Both the position numbers and the translations under genes were made by a program. Below the pieces are notes generated by a model, which searched no databases, had not been told where the DNA came from, and was given only the letters and a program-made list of their open reading frames with translations. Shown here in pieces: positions 8,285-15,943 of a stretch of 60,928 bases of DNA; positions within the stretch are counted from its first letter, which is position 1, and each line of letters starts with the position of its first letter. Origin of the DNA: Clostridiales bacterium (lineage in GTDB: Bacteria; Bacillota; Clostridia; Saccharofermentanales; Saccharofermentanaceae); assembly GCA_017617935.1 (NCBI GenBank), contig JAFZVF010000100.1:1-60928 (forward strand), in the 5' to 3' direction.

Positions 8285-8303
8285 GGTGCAATATGCTCTT
8301 AGA

Positions 8304-9239
8304 TCATCCGAGTGCAGCAAAGTTGATCTCGTCTGCAAGTTTCTCAATGTCTTCTTTCGTTAAATTGTTGAGCTCCGCGTCGTCGTTCCAGGGCAGGACG
8401 TTCACTGTTACAAAGCTCTTTTCGAGGTTTGCGGAGATGATGGCTTTTTTGAACTCGCCGCCGGCGTTGTTATATGAAATGTTAACTGTTACGCCGCTCT
8501 TTGTCTTGTAGGTCCACTCTTCATAATCCTGCTTGTTTCCGATGTTGAGGTATGTGGCATCTAAATAACCTCTCATATTCCTCATCAACTGGAAGTGGAT
8601 GCCGTTATAGGTCGAATCCATACTGAAGGATCCGTCGTCGAACATCCAACCGTCTCCGGAACCGCTGCTGAAAAAGAGGTCTATGCCTTCTTTTTCTTTA
8701 AGGATCTTTTCGTTGCAATCGTCAAGCTTGGTGCGAAGCTTAAGATTATACTTTGCGGATATCTCTTCCAGCTTGTCTGCCATCTCCTGTGAATAAATAC
8801 TGTAAACGCCGTATTTCTCAAACGGATCCTTGCCTGTGCGCCTGACTTCCTCATCGTATGCAGTCATGAGATCCTGATGGTCACGATTGTAGTTTTCCTC
8901 GTATTTTATCCACTCCGAAGCAGCCTTGTATTCGGGCGAATCGGCATATCCCTGAAGCGAAATGAATTCCCTTGGGGGCACTGAATTCTTGATGTCTTCT
9001 TCGATCGAAGGTCCCCAGGAAGACCTGCCGAAGGTCAGACCGTCAAGGCCTTTTATTGCCGCATAGACCGAGAGGCCCAGTGCAGATATTACTGCAGCGA
9101 TCAGGAGGATCGTTACGGCTTTCTTTTTCGTGTTCTTCTTAGGCATTTCCGTGACTTCCGCAGGTGCGGACATAAGCATATTTCGCATTTCCATTTTTCT
9201 TGATACATCCATTCTTATTTTGTCTGAGGTGTCTCTCAT
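8304..9239 (-). CDS. Single-pass membrane protein, probable anti-sigma factor
   Basis: The 311-residue product has a short cytoplasmic N-terminus (about 40 residues), a lysine stop (KKNTKKK), one membrane helix at about 41-61 (AVTILLIAAVISALGLSVYA), and a large extracytoplasmic domain. Its start overlaps the stop of the ECF sigma gene by 4 nt, the usual arrangement for a cognate regulator. The outer domain (with SPEYKAASEWIKYEENY) resembles a type found beside ECF factors in gut Firmicutes, but no zinc-binding HxxxCxxC motif of ZAS anti-sigma factors is visible in the N-terminus. Anti-sigma function is therefore inferred mainly from position and topology. Confidence 0.6.
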   Translation of the reverse strand: MRDTSDKIRMDVSRKMEMRNMLMSAPAEVTEMPKKNTKKKAVTILLIAAVISALGLSVYAAIKGLDGLTFGRSSWGPSIEEDIKNSVPPREFISLQGYADSPEYKAASEWIKYEENYNRDHQDLMTAYDEEVRRTGKDPFEKYGVYSIYSQEMADKLEEISAKYNLKLRTKLDDCNEKILKEKEGIDLFFSSGSGDGWMFDDGSFSMDSTYNGIHFQLMRNMRGYLDATYLNIGNKQDYEEWTYKTKSGVTVNISYNNAGGEFKKAIISANLEKSFVTVNVLPWNDDAELNNLTKEDIEKLADEINFAALG

Positions 9240-9715
9240 AGATATTCCTCCAGTCCTATCCTCATCTGTGCCTTGCCTCTGTTGATCCTTACGGCAACGG
9301 CTGATTCGGAGATTTTCAGTATTCCGGCGATCTCTTTGTAAGAGTAACCCGCATAGTAATGCAGGTAGATGGGCATCCTGAACTGGCCGTCCAGGTTCAT
9401 GAGCTCATCAAATACAGCCTTGTTTCTCTCATTGAAATCATCGAAATACTGCAGTTCGTTTTCCGCAGACTCGAGATCGACTCCGGTCTGACGTGATGCC
9501 GATTTGAGATAGTCCTTACATTTATTTGCCGTCATGGTAAGGAGATACGTTTTCTCCTTGTTGGGTTTAATTTCGACAGGATTGCCAAGGAGCTTCAAAA
9601 ACACGTCCTGAACTATGTCTTCAGCATCGTGTTTGGAACCCGAGTAATAAACGGCGAATCTGTAAAGATCATCAGAATAAGCATCAAATAATCTGACTAC
9701 ATCTTCGTTTTTCAA
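9236..9715 (-). CDS. ECF RNA polymerase sigma factor
   Basis: The 159 residues hold sigma region 2 (LYRFAVYYSGSKHDAEDIVQ, with the DAEDIVQDVFLKLL core helix that binds RNAP and the -10) and region 4 (YKEIAGILKISESAVAVRIN, a helix-turn-helix for the -35). Length and lack of region 3 fit the ECF group. It is cotranscribed with the membrane protein that follows and lies divergent from the chorismate mutase-aroE-aroK gene. A possible self-recognised promoter is at 9753-9782. The signal it answers is not evident. Confidence 0.9.
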   Translation of the reverse strand: MKNEDVVRLFDAYSDDLYRFAVYYSGSKHDAEDIVQDVFLKLLGNPVEIKPNKEKTYLLTMTANKCKDYLKSASRQTGVDLESAENELQYFDDFNERNKAVFDELMNLDGQFRMPIYLHYYAGYSYKEIAGILKISESAVAVRINRGKAQMRIGLEEYL

Positions 9716-9752
9716 AATTCTCTGCCTCCGGTGTTATTTGAGATCTCACCTA

Positions 9753-9782
9753 TATGACGATTCAGAATATGGTTTTCTTACA
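9753..9782 (-). promoter_or_regulatory. Candidate ECF-type promoter for the sigma gene
   Basis: On the minus strand TGTAAG (complement of 9777-9782) is followed after 17 nt by CGTCATA (complement of 9753-9759). The CGTC -10 core and the spacing resemble ECF promoters and would allow autoregulation. It lies 38 nt upstream of the sigma start codon. Confidence 0.4.
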
Positions 9783-9847
9783 GGAGTATATCGCAATTGT
9801 TTTTTTAGTTGATAATTCTTGCCAGTCGTCAAAAAAGGAAAGAAAAA

Positions 9848-9869
9848 TGATATGATTCTTTCAAGGAGG
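9848..9869 (+). promoter_or_regulatory. Extended -10 and ribosome site of the chorismate mutase-aroE-aroK gene
   Basis: TGA-TATGAT (9848-9856) is a good extended -10 with no convincing -35. AAGGAGG (9863-9869) follows so closely that a transcript starting about 7 nt after the -10 would have a very short leader. No leader peptide or terminator is present here, unlike at aroF. Confidence 0.45.
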
Positions 9870-9877
9870 TAAACGCC

Positions 9878-11419
9878 ATGGGAGATCTTGATAAGCTTCG
9901 CAGCGAAATTGATTCCATTGACCGTGATATCCTTAACGCCTTTGAGAGAAGGACGGCGGTCTCGCGTAAGATCGGCAATCTGAAACGCGCCGAAGGAATG
10001 GCTGTTGTTGACGGCGCACGCGAAGAAGCATTATTCGCGAAGCTCAAAAAGGCCGCCGGGTCGGAGAGCAGACCCTATGTTGAAGACCTTTACCGTGAGA
10101 TCCTGAGACTTTCGAAGGTCCACCAGAACAAGCCCGCTTTTGGCGTTCTGGGCCGCACTTTGGGACACACGTATTCCCCTGAGATCCATAATCTTTTAGA
10201 TCCTTCATATACTTATTCGGTCATCGAAAGGGAGCCTGAAGAGCTTGATGAGCTTTTCTCGGGCAAAGTCTTCAAGGGCTTTAACGTAACCATTCCTTAT
10301 AAGAAGGAAGCCGCCGCGCGCTGCGACGTGCTTGATCAGGCGGCGCAGGAGTGCGGAAGCGTCAATACCGTTGTTTTTGGAAGCGACGGAAAGACTTACG
10401 GATACAATACCGATTACTACGGCTTCATCTACATGGTTAACCGCAAGGGCATTGAGATCGCAGGCAAGGACGTTTTGGTCCTTGGAACGGGCGGTGCCGC
10501 GGCTGCGGTCAATTATGCGCTCAAGACCCTTGGCGCAGCCAACGTCCTGTCTTGCGGACGCACTTCGGAGATCAATTACGAGAACGTCTATGACATGGCG
10601 TGCAACGTCCAGGTCATCGTAAATACCACGCCCGTCGGCATGTATCCCAACGTCAACGAGAGACTTATCGATCTTGACGGTTTCCCGAGGCTTGAGGCCT
10701 GCTGTGACCTTATCTACAATCCTTCGCGCACGAGATTCCTCCAGGATGCTGAGGACTTGGGCCTTAAGTTCTGCGGCGGACTTTCAATGCTCGTAGCACA
10801 GGCTTACAAGGCGTCCATGCTTTTCAAGGGCGATACCGAGTCAGCCGAAAGGCTCGGATTTGAGAAGAACGATACGATCGAGCAGATAATCAGATCCTTG
10901 AAGCTCAAGATGAGGAACATCACTCTCATTGGAATGCCGGGATGCGGCAAGACCACTATGGCCAAGCGCATCTCAGCCATTACGGGCAGGCCTTTGGTCG
11001 ACCTCGATTATGCATACAGGGACAAGTTCGGAATGACTTCCGCTGAAGCGATCTCCGGACTCGGCGAGGACGCGTTCCGCGACAACGAATGCGAAGTCGC
11101 AGCGGAGATCCTTCCGCAGAGCGGACTCGTAATCTCCTGCGGAGGCGGCATCGTTACCCGTCCCGAGAATAAATTCTACGTAAGGTGCAATTCCTACGTC
11201 ATCTACCTTGAAAGGCCCCTGGAGACGCTTTCCGACCACAACCGTCCCGTATCGATACAGCACGGCGTTGAAAAGCTCTTTTCCCAGCGCAAGGACAAGT
11301 ACGAGACCTGGTGCGACTACAGGCTTGCTCTGGACACGTATCCGGACAAGCAGTCCTATATAGACAACGCGCCGCTCGAGGCAATGAAACTTATAGAAAA
11401 GATAGAGAACGACGCATGA
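9878..11419 (+). CDS. aroE: Trifunctional chorismate mutase / shikimate dehydrogenase / shikimate kinase
   Basis: One 513-residue chain carries three enzymes. Residues about 1-82 are an AroQ-type chorismate mutase (LDKLRSEIDSIDRDILNAFE). Residues about 86-340 are shikimate dehydrogenase: YSPEIHN, GFNVTIPYKKE with the catalytic Lys, GSVNTVV, YNTDYYGF, and the NADP motif LGTGGAAAAV. Residues 345-513 are shikimate kinase, with Walker A GMPGCGKTT (352-360), DLDYAYRD and SCGGGIV. It thus does steps 4 and 5 of the shikimate pathway plus the first step after chorismate. Its stop overlaps aroQ. All active-site motifs look intact, so no domain seems decayed. Separate genes for these steps were not seen elsewhere in the window. 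Confidence 0.93.
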   Translation: MGDLDKLRSEIDSIDRDILNAFERRTAVSRKIGNLKRAEGMAVVDGAREEALFAKLKKAAGSESRPYVEDLYREILRLSKVHQNKPAFGVLGRTLGHTYSPEIHNLLDPSYTYSVIEREPEELDELFSGKVFKGFNVTIPYKKEAAARCDVLDQAAQECGSVNTVVFGSDGKTYGYNTDYYGFIYMVNRKGIEIAGKDVLVLGTGGAAAAVNYALKTLGAANVLSCGRTSEINYENVYDMACNVQVIVNTTPVGMYPNVNERLIDLDGFPRLEACCDLIYNPSRTRFLQDAEDLGLKFCGGLSMLVAQAYKASMLFKGDTESAERLGFEKNDTIEQIIRSLKLKMRNITLIGMPGCGKTTMAKRISAITGRPLVDLDYAYRDKFGMTSAEAISGLGEDAFRDNECEVAAEILPQSGLVISCGGGIVTRPENKFYVRCNSYVIYLERPLETLSDHNRPVSIQHGVEKLFSQRKDKYETWCDYRLALDTYPDKQSYIDNAPLEAMKLIEKIENDA

Positions 11420-11865
11420 AGATACTCGTTTTAAACGGACCAAACCTCAATATGCTCGGAATCAGGGAGCCCGGGATCTACGGAAGCTCGACTTACGACG
11501 ATCTCGTTTCAAAGATCGTCAATCACTGCTCGGAAAAGGGCGTGGACGTAGTCTGCAGCCAGAGCAATCACGAAGGCGAGCTCGTTGACATGATCCAGCA
11601 GGCCTATTTCGACAAGGTTGACGGGATCGTTATCAATCCGGGCGCATATACGCACACTTCAGTTGCTATTCTTGATGCGCTCAAAGCGGTCTCGATTCCC
11701 GCTGTTGAGGTTCACATTTCACAGGTCTCAGAGAGGGAGCCGTTCAGACAGGTCTCCTATGTGTCCTACTACTGTTTCAAGACGATAATGGGAAAAGGCT
11801 TTGACGGATATATCGAAGCGATAGACCTTCTTTTGGACGGTTACGGAGCTTCCGGCAAATCCTGA
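11416..11865 (+). CDS. aroQ: 3-dehydroquinate dehydratase, type II
   Basis: It dehydrates 3-dehydroquinate to 3-dehydroshikimate, step 3 of the pathway. The 149 residues show the type II hallmarks NGPNLNMLGIREPGIYG (with the catalytic Tyr), SNHEGELVD, INPGAYTHTSVAILDAL and EVHISQVSEREPFRQ. The ATG at 11416 overlaps the preceding TGA by 4 nt; longer in-frame starts upstream would lie inside the kinase domain and are rejected. With this gene the window has every step from PEP plus erythrose 4-phosphate to chorismate. Confidence 0.95.
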   Translation: MKILVLNGPNLNMLGIREPGIYGSSTYDDLVSKIVNHCSEKGVDVVCSQSNHEGELVDMIQQAYFDKVDGIVINPGAYTHTSVAILDALKAVSIPAVEVHISQVSEREPFRQVSYVSYYCFKTIMGKGFDGYIEAIDLLLDGYGASGKS

Positions 11866-11878
11866 CGACCGTTCATGG

Positions 11879-11911
11879 GAGAATTCCATTTCAATATGTG
11901 ATAGAATTCTC
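11879..11911 (+). other. Inverted repeat after aroQ
   Basis: GAGAATTC (11879-11886) and GAATTCTC (11904-11911) form an 8-bp inverted repeat with a 17-nt loop. It could be a weak terminator for aroQ or a control site for the next gene. No T run follows directly. Confidence 0.3.
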
Positions 11912-11946
11912 AAAGTATTTTATGTGACATCCATCGGAGGCTAGAC

Positions 11947-13035
11947 ATGGCATCAAATTTCTGCCGTAACTGCGGCTTTAGGCTGACAGAGGGAAAACCG
12001 TTCTGTGGTAATTGCGGGACCAGGGTCATCATCCGTGACGCCGCAACCGTTCAGCCTGCACCTGTTCCGGCACCCGTCGAGGCGGCACCCGTTGTCGCTC
12101 CCGCTGAAGAGGCTCCTGCCGTGGTTCCTGAACAACCCGTTTCCGAGGCCAAGCCCGAATCTCCCGCCATGCCCCAGCCTTTGCAGACGCTGGTAACTTA
12201 CCATCCTGAAAAGCCCGTCCCGGCGGAGGAATTGCCGCCCCAGGCCCTTCAGCCCGTATCCGAAATAACCGCGGCTCCCGTGGAAGAACCCGTTCAGCCG
12301 GCTGAGATATTGCCCGCACCCACCGTTGCCACAGCTCCGGCTCCCGTAGTTCCGGCCGCGCCCGTTGCTCCTGCTCCTGTTGCCGCTCCTGCCGCTCCGG
12401 TTGCAGCTGAACCCCAGAAAAAGAAGAGTCACGCGGGCCTTATCATAGGCCTCGTCTTTGGCATCGCCTTCGTCGTCTTTTTTATTGCATTTGGCATTTT
12501 CTTCATTTTCAACGGAACTTCAAGGGTTCCTTCCGGTTCCGGAACGATCCTTGACCGCATCGAGACCATGGAAGAGATCTCTTCAGGCAAGAACTACACC
12601 GTCTATGACAAAGCCTTTGATAAGAAGATCGAGTCCGCGAAATGGTGGGACTACGACGGCACGATGAAGAATCAGGGCGTGTATTTTTCAAATACGAAGA
12701 CGCTCGCCTTCTCGATCAAGGTTGATGAGAAGGTGGACGAAAAGCTGTACTTTGCTTATTACTACAGCAAGGACAACGATTTTGACAAGGATGAGTTAAA
12801 AGATCCGATCTACGGGATAACCACGGGACCTTCCTATTACAAGGACGGAAACGCCTTCTACAACATCGAGTGCGAGAAGTCCATCAAGCCCGGCTATTAC
12901 TGCGTCATCGTCAGCAAGGACAAGTCCTTTAAGAGACCTTACGTCGTAGCTTATGCAAAGGTCATCGATGAGACGGCCGAAGTACCCGATGCAAAGCCCG
13001 AAGAGGGTGATTCCGGAGACGAGGCTCAGGCCTGA
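11947..13035 (+). CDS. Zinc-ribbon membrane-anchored protein of unknown function
   Basis: The 362-residue protein starts with a four-Cys zinc ribbon (FCRNCGF...FCGNCGT; Cys 6, 9, 20, 23). A long Pro/Ala/Val-rich linker follows (about 40-158), then one membrane helix (about 162-188), and an outer domain rich in Tyr and Lys (for example YFAYYYSKDNDFDKDELKD). This tripartite layout is common in Firmicutes for proteins that seem to link a cytoplasmic event to the envelope. CATCGGAGG precedes the ATG. The exported domain is not recognised. Low-complexity codons GCTCCTGTT/GCTCCG in the linker are expected for PA repeats, not a sign of transfer. Confidence 0.65.
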   Translation: MASNFCRNCGFRLTEGKPFCGNCGTRVIIRDAATVQPAPVPAPVEAAPVVAPAEEAPAVVPEQPVSEAKPESPAMPQPLQTLVTYHPEKPVPAEELPPQALQPVSEITAAPVEEPVQPAEILPAPTVATAPAPVVPAAPVAPAPVAAPAAPVAAEPQKKKSHAGLIIGLVFGIAFVVFFIAFGIFFIFNGTSRVPSGSGTILDRIETMEEISSGKNYTVYDKAFDKKIESAKWWDYDGTMKNQGVYFSNTKTLAFSIKVDEKVDEKLYFAYYYSKDNDFDKDELKDPIYGITTGPSYYKDGNAFYNIECEKSIKPGYYCVIVSKDKSFKRPYVVAYAKVIDETAEVPDAKPEEGDSGDEAQA

Positions 13036-13047
13036 CTTCCTGAAAAT

Positions 13048-13626
13048 TTAAGGATTCTGACAGCCGATCTCTTTGCAGAGATTGTCTATCTGCCGTTCAA
13101 TGTCGCTTCTATGGTCGCTGGCCATCATGAGGATGACCGTCTTGTCCTTGAGATAGAGGGCATCGTGATAGGCGATGTAGGACTTGCCGTCGCTCTCACT
13201 CAATCTTCCGCTTATCAAGACGTAGCCGCCCGCTTCGCTTAAGCCGTCGGAATGACCTCCCCTAAAGCCCTTGCCTGACCAGACTTCCTTGTATTTTGCG
13301 GAAAAGTGCTCGAAAAGGCCTTTTGCCGTTGCCTCATCGGAACAGCGCACGTAGCAGAAGTAGTTTTCATTGTCGGCGGTTGCCTCGAGGCAGTATTCAT
13401 AGGCGTATTCCGTCTCGTCGTCGGCAAACTTCAATTTATAGTCCTTGTGGATCTTGTGCTTGCCCTTGGGAACGCCCACTGTTTCCAGGGCGCTTATGAA
13501 CTTGTCTTCGCCGCAGACGGTAAAAGCGGACATGTCAACGTCCGGCTCTTTGAGCCCTGCGTTGCATCCCGTTAATGCCGCCAACATAATGACGCATATG
13601 GCCAAAAGTGCGAAAATCCTGCGCAT
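13048..13626 (-). CDS. Predicted lipoprotein of unknown function
   Basis: The 192 residues begin with a lipoprotein signal peptide (MRRIFALLAICVIMLAALTG|C, lipobox Cys 21). The mature part is a small soluble domain with alternating charged and aromatic stretches (YCLEATADNENYFCYVRCSD; DHRSDIERQIDNLCKEIG). It is not recognised. It lies alone on the minus strand, convergent with the zinc-ribbon gene (12 nt between stops), upstream of a tRNA promoter. Confidence 0.65.
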   Translation of the reverse strand: MRRIFALLAICVIMLAALTGCNAGLKEPDVDMSAFTVCGEDKFISALETVGVPKGKHKIHKDYKLKFADDETEYAYEYCLEATADNENYFCYVRCSDEATAKGLFEHFSAKYKEVWSGKGFRGGHSDGLSEAGGYVLISGRLSESDGKSYIAYHDALYLKDKTVILMMASDHRSDIERQIDNLCKEIGCQNP

Positions 13627-13692
13627 TTGAGGTTCCCTTCATCAATTAATTCGTGCGCATTATATTAGAAATAACGTCGATAATCAATTTTA

Positions 13693-13721
13693 TTGTCAAC
13701 GCAAAACTACTGTGATATACT
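13693..13721 (+). promoter_or_regulatory. Promoter of tRNA-Thr
   Basis: TTGTCA (13693-13698), 17-nt spacer, TGA extended element and TATACT (13716-13721). The tRNA begins 19 nt after the -10. Confidence 0.75.
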
Positions 13722-13740
13722 TTCAAGGCTGTTTGAGTTC

Positions 13741-13816
13741 GCCCCTATAGCTCAGCAGGTAGAGCGCATCCATGGTAAGGATGAGGTCGCCAGTTCGAAT
13801 CTGGCTGGGGGCTCCA
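13741..13816 (+). tRNA. tRNA-Thr (anticodon GGT)
   Basis: Acceptor arms GCCCCTA and TGGGGGC pair with one G-T. The D arm is GCTC..GAGC, and the anticodon stem CATCC/GGATG encloses ATGGTAA, giving anticodon GGT. The T arm is GCCAG-TTCGAAT-CTGGC, discriminator T, and the CCA end is encoded. It reads ACC/ACU codons. Confidence 0.95.
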
Positions 13817-13820
13817 TAGT

Positions 13821-13855
13821 ATCCCGTTCGAAACATTCGAACGGGATTTTTCTTT
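13821..13855 (+). terminator. Terminator of tRNA-Thr
   Basis: ATCCCGTTCGAA-ACA-TTCGAACGGGAT is a perfect 12-bp hairpin, followed by TTTTCTTTT. It starts 5 nt after the CCA end. Confidence 0.92.
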
Positions 13856-13925
13856 TCTTGGATGCGGATTCCAAGATTACCTGCCCAGTTTTGGCTGAAG
13901 TTGGCAGACATTCTTGGAATGGTGA

Positions 13926-14252
13926 TCAGCCCCTCTGGATGAACATCATGACCCCGGTCGCGGCAAGAGTCGCAAGGCAGGCGCCGATGGCGACCGTGAG
14001 AAGCGACCTTTCGCAAAAGCTCAGGATCAGGGCGACCGCCAAACCTGCGCAGGCCGTAGGCAGGGAGCCCGTCGCGTAAAGGATGGCGGGAAAAGTCATT
14101 GCCGAGAGCACGGTGTAGGGGATCAGGTCGAAAAAGGCCTTGACGCGGGCGTTTGTGATCTTGCGGCGGAAAAGCGTGAAGGGGAGGGCCCTTACAAGCC
14201 AGGTGGTCAGCGCCATAACTACGGCGAGGGGAATGAAGACCGACAGGTTCAT
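13926..14252 (-). CDS. azlD: AzlD-family branched-chain amino-acid export subunit
   Basis: The 108-residue protein is almost wholly hydrophobic with about four membrane helices and begins MNLSVFIPLAVVMALTTWLV, with the family pattern RALPF following. AzlD pairs with AzlC to export branched-chain amino acids and analogues in Bacillus. Its ATG overlaps the azlC stop by 4 nt (the minus-strand reading is ATGA), so it is coupled to azlC; longer upstream starts lie inside azlC and are rejected. Confidence 0.88.
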   Translation of the reverse strand: MNLSVFIPLAVVMALTTWLVRALPFTLFRRKITNARVKAFFDLIPYTVLSAMTFPAILYATGSLPTACAGLAVALILSFCERSLLTVAIGACLATLAATGVMMFIQRG

Positions 14253-15016
14253 GCCTTTGCCTCCTTTGCTTCTTCTCCGTGCGGGAAGCAGAAGACTCCG
14301 ACCAGTGCCGCAACAACGGCTGCGATTATTATCGCGAATCCTGAAGATACGTGTTCCTTGAGCCACGGGACGTAGAAGAACAGACATGAGATCCCGCACG
14401 AGATGAGGGCGCATATCATTATGACGCGATTATGCTTGGCTTTCGGGATCACTATTGAGATGAACATTCCGTAGATGCCGACCGCAAGGGCATTTGTGAG
14501 GAAGTCGGGGAAGATGCCTCCAAGGATCGCGCCTAAAAGCGTGCCCAGGACCCATCCGATTACCGGAAGGACCGTAAGCCCGAAAAAATACTTGGAACCG
14601 ACTTCGTGTTCCTTGCTTGCGGCAACTCCGAAGATCTCGTCGGTCAGACCGTAGGCAAGGAGGGCGCGCTTGAGAGAGGTCATCGACTTGTCGGTCTTTT
14701 GAGACAGCGAGATCGCCATGAGCGAGTAGCGCAGGTTGATGACTATCTGGGAGATCATCATCTCGATGAGGCCGCCTGAAGATGCCATTATGCCAACGCC
14801 TGCGACTTGCCCTGCGGACGTTATGTTGGTCAGGGAGACCAGTCCTGCCTGCCACCAGGAAAGACCTGAGGCAACGGCAAGTATTCCGAATGAGAAGGAG
14901 ACGGAGAGGTAACCCAATCCGATGGCCAGGCCGTCCCTTAACCCTTCGTGAAAAGTCCCGCCGTTTGATGCGGCGGGATCAAAGTTTTTCAGATTGTCGT
15001 TTTCCGTTTCAGCCAT
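14249..15016 (-). CDS. azlC: AzlC-family branched-chain amino-acid exporter
   Basis: The 255 residues include the AzlC signature region GLRDGLAIGLGYLSVSFSFG (residues about 25-44), then LTNITSAGQVAGVGIM, NLRYSLMAISLSQK and YGLTDEIFG. There are about seven membrane segments. It acts with AzlD as the large subunit of the exporter. The start overlaps by 8 nt the end of an upstream lipoprotein gene, so lipoprotein-azlC-azlD is one transcription unit. Substrates other than branched-chain amino acids are possible in this family. Confidence 0.9.
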   Translation of the reverse strand: MAETENDNLKNFDPAASNGGTFHEGLRDGLAIGLGYLSVSFSFGILAVASGLSWWQAGLVSLTNITSAGQVAGVGIMASSGGLIEMMISQIVINLRYSLMAISLSQKTDKSMTSLKRALLAYGLTDEIFGVAASKEHEVGSKYFFGLTVLPVIGWVLGTLLGAILGGIFPDFLTNALAVGIYGMFISIVIPKAKHNRVIMICALISCGISCLFFYVPWLKEHVSSGFAIIIAAVVAALVGVFCFPHGEEAKEAKA

Positions 15017-15599
15017 ACTTTGTCATTATGTCGTTGAACGAAAAGTACAGATCCAAAGTCTTCTGCGTGACGGCGGCAGTATCCGAGCCGAGATCGACCA
15101 CCTTGTAAACGGTCTGAGCGTTGAAATCGAGCTTATAGACTGCATTGTTTGCTATGTAGTATTTTTCGACGGGGTCAAAGGTGCCGTCTTTGTAGACCGT
15201 GGTCCTTGCGATGAAAAGAGCGTCGCCCAAGTCAAAGTATTCGTCCATGACGGTCTTGTTGTCATATTTCTTCTCCTGCTGGAGAATGCGGTATTTGTTG
15301 TCAGGGGAGACCGTGAACACGCTGTGGCAGGCGATTCCGCCCAAAGTCTTGTCATCGGCTTCCTTGGTCGTGCACTCGGACTTGTGCTGGTGCATGTAAT
15401 TGTTAAGTTCCGCGTCATACTTTGAAAGCGAGACGGAGAGCTCGGTATATGCAACGTCTCCGGGCGTCGTAACCTTGACCGCGGTCGAGGTCATGTTGGG
15501 ATCGGAATATATCTTTTTCCCGCAGCCGGAAAAGAGCGTGAGAGAAGAGGCAAGGACCAATGCCAATGCCACAGTTTTCGCTGCCGTTCTTGATTTCAT
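15009..15599 (-). CDS. Predicted lipoprotein cotranscribed with azlCD
   Basis: The 196 residues start with a lipoprotein signal ending LTLFSG|C (Cys 26). The mature domain has the pattern TTPGDVAYTELSVSLSKYDA and EKYYIANNAVYKLDFNAQTV; it is not recognised. Its coding region overlaps azlC by 8 nt, so it belongs to the azlCD operon. A -10 TATAAT (complement of 15637-15642) lies 38 nt before its start. A role as an envelope partner or sensor for the exporter is inference from position only. Confidence 0.65.
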   Translation of the reverse strand: MKSRTAAKTVALALVLASSLTLFSGCGKKIYSDPNMTSTAVKVTTPGDVAYTELSVSLSKYDAELNNYMHQHKSECTTKEADDKTLGGIACHSVFTVSPDNKYRILQQEKKYDNKTVMDEYFDLGDALFIARTTVYKDGTFDPVEKYYIANNAVYKLDFNAQTVYKVVDLGSDTAAVTQKTLDLYFSFNDIMTKYG

Positions 15600-15661
15600 A
15601 GCTCAAGCCTCCGTTAGGTCAAGGATAAACCGCTCAATTATAGCACGAAATATCATTTAAG

Positions 15662-15690
15662 TTGACAAAGCCATATAAAGATTATAAAAT
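15662..15690 (+). promoter_or_regulatory. Promoter of tRNA-Ser
   Basis: TTGACA (15662-15667), 17-nt spacer and TAAAAT (15685-15690). It overlaps the upstream control region of the divergent lipoprotein-azlCD operon. Confidence 0.65.
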
Positions 15691-15734
15691 CATTAAGCAT
15701 TTTTTGTTGGCAAGTTTCAACAAACGCATTGAAT

Positions 15735-15827
15735 GGAGAAGTCGCCTAGCCTGGTCGAGGGCGCACGACTGGAAATCGTGTAAACCCCAAAAGGGTTTCG
15801 AGGGTTCGAATCCCTCCTTCTCCGCCA
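15735..15827 (+). tRNA. tRNA-Ser (anticodon GGA)
   Basis: Acceptor arms GGAGAAG/CTTCTCC pair. The anticodon stem CACGA/TCGTG encloses CTGGAAA (anticodon GGA). A long variable arm (AAACCC-CAAAA-GGGTTT) marks a class II tRNA. The T arm is GAGGG-TTCGAAT-CCCTC, discriminator G, and CCA is encoded. It reads UCC/UCU codons. Confidence 0.96.
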
Positions 15828-15835
15828 AAACAGAA

Positions 15836-15874
15836 AAACCTCTCGAAGCCTTGGGTTTTGGGAGGTTTCTTTTT
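15836..15874 (+). terminator. Terminator of tRNA-Ser
   Basis: AAACCTCTC (15836-15844) pairs with GGGAGGTTT (15860-15868) with one G-T, followed by CTTTTT. It starts 9 nt after the CCA. Confidence 0.85.
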
Positions 15875-15943
15875 ACCCTTGTTTTGCCTTTGTGCTACAA
15901 TATGCTTTAAATCGTCGCCCAAAGAGTCCGGAGGTCTTGGCCT

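Noticed and set aside
11311..11415. Upstream in-frame extension of aroQ
   Set aside because: It would lie inside the shikimate kinase domain; the ATGA overlap at 11416 and the family N-terminus NGPNLN set the start.
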